A model generated the notes under the pieces. It was not told the origin of the DNA and searched no databases. It saw nothing but the letters and a program-made list of their open reading frames with translations. Both the position numbers and the translations under genes were made by a program. A stretch of 64,000 nucleotides of DNA from Cricetomys ansorgei. Lineage: Eukaryota; Chordata; Mammalia; Rodentia; Nesomyidae. Shown one piece after another: positions 59,820 to 64,000 of this stretch (its first letter is position 1; every line of letters starts with the position of its first letter). The stretch lies in NCBI GenBank assembly GCA_026225945.1, contig JAMJFZ010001816.1:1713501-1777500 (forward strand), given 5' to 3'.

Positions 59820-60954
59820 AAAGGTTTGTTCTTGAAAGTTTAGGTAGATTCCATAATTCATCTCAGGATAAACACAGAAGAGTATTATTTGGCCTAGATC
59901 AGTTCCTTTTTATATAAATTGGAGTGGAAAATTGCAACAGCTTTATTTAGAAATATCCACAAGAGAGATACTCTGATTATTGAGGTCATTTCTGTGACTA
60001 CACTAGTGACTTAAAAACTAGTCTAACAATGAGGTGCTTTGTATGGAGAGTAATTAAACTTAGCTAAAATTAGAAGAAATTATAGATAAAGGAGATAAAA
60101 CTTTTAGTTTCTAAAATCAAAATTTAGAAATAAAGGTTATATTTTCAGTGTAAAGATTTTTAGCTTTCTCTCCTTTTTTTCTTTCTCTTTACTCCCTTGT
60201 CTCATTACACAAAACAGGAAATAAAGGAAAAATGTATTATGTCTGCTGGTTATGTCACTGTCTCCTTGGAGTTCAAATCCTAATGAAAGACAAACTACAC
60301 AGCCAGTAAATATCAAAACATTTTTGAATGTAAAGTGATAGTAGTCATGCAATTAAAAATAAAACAGAATAAATGATAGGATGGAAGAATGTACGCATTT
60401 TTAAGTAGTGACACCATAGTGGCTCAATAAATGCTAGTGTTATTATTACTCAGACTTTGGTTATCTGCTGTTGTTTTGGGCCAGAACAAATGAGATAATG
60501 TGTATTTCTCATGTGCTCAGTATTAATACCACTTTCCTGAGAATTATAATAGATGAGCTGAGGTAGGGGATGAAAAAGATACAGATTATATTAAAATAAG
60601 TCAGTCTACACATATTTTACCACCACTGTCTGGTAACAGTGTGAAAAGTTATTCTATGTGGTGAAATGGCCTTCCATTTGTTTCAGCTCTAGCCAATCAC
60701 ATTTCTTAATGCCCTGTTTTATGTCCTCTACTCTAACCACCAACAATTCAAGGAATTCAAAAGTTAATAAAAATGTTTAAAGCATGAAAGAAAAACCAAA
60801 ACGACGAGAATGTATAAAGCCACAAGAGAAATTGTATTTTCACAACTGAAAAACTTAGTTAACAGAAAGTATGTCCCAACATAAATGAGGTTATGAAAAT
60901 ACAGAATAAATAGCTAAATGTGAAAATCTTTTTAAATGGACAAAAACTCACGCA
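59820..60954. other. Intergenic AT-rich sequence
   Basis: No gene. GTGGCTCAATAAATGCTAGTG at about 60419 resembles an MIR/L2 end but stands alone. Confidence 0.
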
Positions 60955-61785
60955 AGCTCATGTTGAGTGGCCATGCTGGTGAGACTTAGAGGGTATAGAT
61001 TCTTATGTGGCTAGGAGACATAGTCCTACCACAAATCCCTGCTCCTCTAACTCTTAGAATCCCCCAACACACATCCATTCAAAATGTTCCCTAAGCCATA
61101 GGTGTTTGTAGATATGTCCAATGGACTGGATTCTGCAACTATGTTCTGAATGATTATAGTTTAATGTAACTGTTTCCATCTATTGCAAAGAGAAGTTTGC
61201 TTGATGAAGGGTGAAGACTACACTTATCTATGGGTTTAGGATGAATGAAAAGGAAGATACCAACCAATATGCCAAACTGGACAGGTAAAAGCCAACAGGG
61301 CCTCAGTCCTACACAAAGAACTGCAGGCAACTAAGTAGAACTGGGAGCAGAAGAAGTGTCCTCCCCAAGAAAGAGCATACTAATTGGTGTTTCCTGTTAA
61401 ATGATCAGCTCTGAAACATACATAAAAAAACATTATATGAATTCAACAGGATATATTTAGGAGATATATATATATGTAAATATATATATGAAATGTTTTA
61501 TATATATTTGTATTTGTATATATATATGTATTTATATATATATATGTATTTGTATATCTATGTATTTGTATGTGTCTGTATATATACATATAGAGAGAAA
61601 TATGTATGCATATATACATATACATACAAATACATATATGCGTGCAATAACAATTGATGAAAAAAAAGACCATGAATATGAAGGGGCGTGGTGAAGGACC
61701 AATGGGGATGGTTTAGATGTAGAAAAGGGAAGGGAGAAATGTTAAATTAAATTAAATTACAGTCTCAAAAAAATAAAACTAACTC
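60955..61785 (+). mobile_element. Lx-type L1 3' UTR and terminus
   Basis: TAAGCCATAGGTGTTTGTAG, ATTGCAAAGAGAAGTTTGC, GAAGGGTGAAGACTACAC, GCCAACAGGGCCTCAG, an internal TATA-rich stretch, CCATGAATATGAAGG and AAATTACAGTCTCAAAAA follow rodent Lx 3' UTR order. 5' truncated. Confidence 0.
61450..61640 (+). repeat. TATA/TATG/TACA-rich tract inside the L1
   Basis: Expanded version of the TA-rich segment normally found in Lx 3' UTRs. Confidence 0.
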
Positions 61786-63130
61786 ATGCATGCCTGTAAC
61801 TTTTCAAGAGTGTATCATTTGCACAAACTACAACCCATTGCACACTTTTACAGACTGTTTATTTAGCAGGATGGCTGCTTACTGCTGAATCTCACTGTCT
61901 ACAAACAAGAAGTCAGAGACACAGGAAATTGCATTTGCTATGGGGCTCTTTATGTCAGTCATCACTTTCTTTTCATGTTACTTAGCAGCCTGGCCAGATT
62001 TTTACAGTTATTAAACTGAAGCTTTTAGTTTTCCAAAGCCATCCTTTGTTTTCTCCTTGATCTTTCTACATCCTCACACACCCACAAAGACAAACATTTT
62101 CAAAAACACATCTACTTAATGCATGCTTAGTGTCATGATGTCTACCTATGTTATTCAATCTGCACACCGAAGAGTCATACACATTAATTAGACATTTGCA
62201 GAGATTTTGTATTTGTTATATTTAAAAATATTTTTCACTAATAAGGCTTGGGACTATTTTATTTTTCTTTATAAGGCACCTGTCTAGGAATAATGTTAAG
62301 GTCAATTATAATCTGACCGTGTAAAACTATGCACAAATGTTTGAAATTTCTTGTATTCTTACACTTTCTTCACCCTCATGAACATAAAACTTTTTTTCCT
62401 GTTATTGTGATTTTTAACGTTTACATTCATATAAAATGTGGCTTCCTCAAACAAATCACTGAAAGTATGATGTAAAGCACAATGCAAAAAGAAGAAAGGA
62501 AAAAAGAAGGAAGAAGAGAGGAGACCTGACCCATTCAGTCTTGAATATACTTTCTAGCTTGTAAGCTACTGGCCATTTCCTGCAGATATTAATGTATCTG
62601 TGGTTTTTCTCACCAAAAAAAATGTTTCATTATTTCTACAGACCTCCCTTAAATTTCTTTTGTTTATTTTTTCAAATTGTTCCTTTGATTACCTGTCTCC
62701 CAACTTCCTTTTCTGATACCACATTTAAAGTTTGGATTGTGTTTCATTCTGAGGTTATTTCTGTATGATTGCATCCCAGATTTAATATGAAAATGGTATT
62801 TTGAGTTGTTTGATTTGCAGAAAGAACTAACCTAAATGCTTTAGTTTCCAATGGTAATTAGTTTTCAACCCAGACAGTCTGGATTACTATGTATTTACTA
62901 CCTTGTAAAGAACTATCATAACAAGCCCTTGAGCATTATTTGAAAATTAATAAACTAAAGTAGGAGGAAGCACTTTACTTTCCCATAGAAACACAGACTG
63001 AGTTATATTGTTTTATTGCAAAATTCACTTTTCAATTACAGGTTTACTGAATTAAGTGGCTTGAGTAGCATGAAAACAATTATTAGTTTCTTCACACTGC
63101 AGATGACTAATGCAATGAGTCCATTTTACT
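61785..63130. other. Intergenic AT-rich sequence
   Basis: Nothing recognised. Confidence 0.
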
Positions 63131-63131
63131 G

Positions 63132-63158
63132 TAAAAAAAGAAAAGAAAAGAAAAGAAA
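63132..63158 (+). repeat. (AAAAG)n short repeat
   Basis: About five AAAAG units. Confidence 0.
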
Positions 63159-63159
63159 C

Positions 63160-63690
63160 CTCTTTTCTTTTGAAAAATAAATTATTTCCTTTAATTGCCT
63201 GAGAATAAATTATAATTCACAAATAAATCTTGCTTTTACTGTATTAATAGAAAGTCTTCTGTAGTTAAGTGGGATTTTCTAAATTAAGTAAAAAAGAAAA
63301 AAAAAACACTCTACAATCTTATTGCTAAAGCCTTTTCATGTTTACATTTTTATTTTCTGAGAAATGAAATTCTAAGTAGGGAACCCTATTAGCTAACATT
63401 TACAAATGTGCAAAAGATTTGGCAAACTCAATTGGAGCTAAGTAACAATTGCCATTGATGATTATATTAAATTTAAAGGCCAAAATCGTGTATAAATTGG
63501 GTTAATTGCTCAGAAGAGAGTGAGAAAGACAAAACTACTTAACCTAATTCTCACCATCACAGGGTGAAGATGGAGAACTGATGCTAATATATCCCGGCAG
63601 AGAAGAGTGCTGTAATTGTCTTATTACCAACCCCATACTGGGGCTGTGTTACGTAGCTTGTAAACTTCATGGCTGATTCCCTATGAATGA
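63160..63690. other. Intergenic AT-rich sequence
   Basis: Nothing recognised. Confidence 0.
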
Positions 63691-63693
63691 CAA

Positions 63694-63731
63694 AATGTGT
63701 GTGTGTGTGTGGTGGGGGTGTGTGTATGTGT
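63694..63731 (+). repeat. (GT)n repeat, interrupted
   Basis: GT run broken by GGTGGGGG. Confidence 0.
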
Positions 63732-63744
63732 TAGAATCTGAAGA

Positions 63745-64000
63745 AAGGATTCAAGATGGTGGCAGGGTAGCAAGCAGAGCCAGGCAGGGATACAGCAGCG
63801 GCCCTGCTACCCCCCACTCCAGGTGCCTACAGCCCCTCACGTGTTTGTGGAAAGGGAGATGCTACATTGGCACCAGGTCCAGAGAGGAAAACTATGAGAA
63901 CCCAGAGTGGGCAGAAAGATACAGTGGTGGTGACAGATCTGGACAAACCTTGGACTGTGATTCAAAAGAATAAACATGGTGGAATGGGAGATTTTATTTT
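63745..64000 (+). mobile_element. Possible 5' start of a retroelement cut by the window edge
   Basis: A GC-richer block starts with CAAGATGG (63752-63759), a YY1-type motif common near L1 5' ends, after a GT repeat. The frame through 63973 shows no recognised domain. Tentative. Confidence 0.

Noticed and set aside
1..64000. tRNA, rRNA, CRISPR, operon or phage-like system
   Set aside because: Sequence is vertebrate nuclear DNA. No direct-repeat/spacer array, tRNA cloverleaf or bacterial gene cluster was seen.

Overview
This window is nuclear DNA of a mammal, most likely a muroid rodent (mouse, rat, hamster or vole type). The evidence is rodent SINEs (B1, B4, B3-like and ID-like), rodent L1 3' ends of the Lx type, very long dinucleotide repeats, and old mammal-wide MIR, L2, L1M and MaLR relics. 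Sequence alone does not settle the species. There is no bacterial, plasmid or phage content, and no tRNA, rRNA or CRISPR array was seen.

Only one gene is supported. It is the first coding exon of DACH1 (dachshund family transcription corepressor 1), on the minus strand at 23608-24440. It encodes the N-terminal 277 residues: a low-complexity Ser/Thr/Pro, Gly-rich and polyserine leader, then most or all of the conserved Dachshund (Ski/Sno/Dac) domain. It ends in a consensus splice donor with phase 2. The exon lies in a CpG-rich island (about 22.95-25.1 kb), with the 5' leader and promoter region at 24441-25260.

Layout: 1-23601 is the start of DACH1 intron 1, because the gene runs right to left. 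It is AT-rich, with few mobile elements and a striking microsatellite cluster at 20.4-22.9 kb beside the exon. From 25.26 to 33 kb is upstream flank almost free of recognisable transposons, with several candidate conserved regulatory stretches. From about 37.7 kb to the end is ordinary repeat-rich intergenic DNA: L1 3' ends in both orientations, a rodent ERV solo LTR, MaLR LTR and internal sequence, B-type SINEs, MIR and L2 fossils, and simple repeats.

I found no new multigene system. The best candidates for a second look are the transposon-poor zones flanking exon 1, the G-quadruplex and purine/pyrimidine tracts around the promoter, the paired octamer and SOX-type motifs in intron 1, and one unexplained 143-codon open frame at 31422-31853. 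Repeat-family names come from remembered consensus patterns, not a database search.
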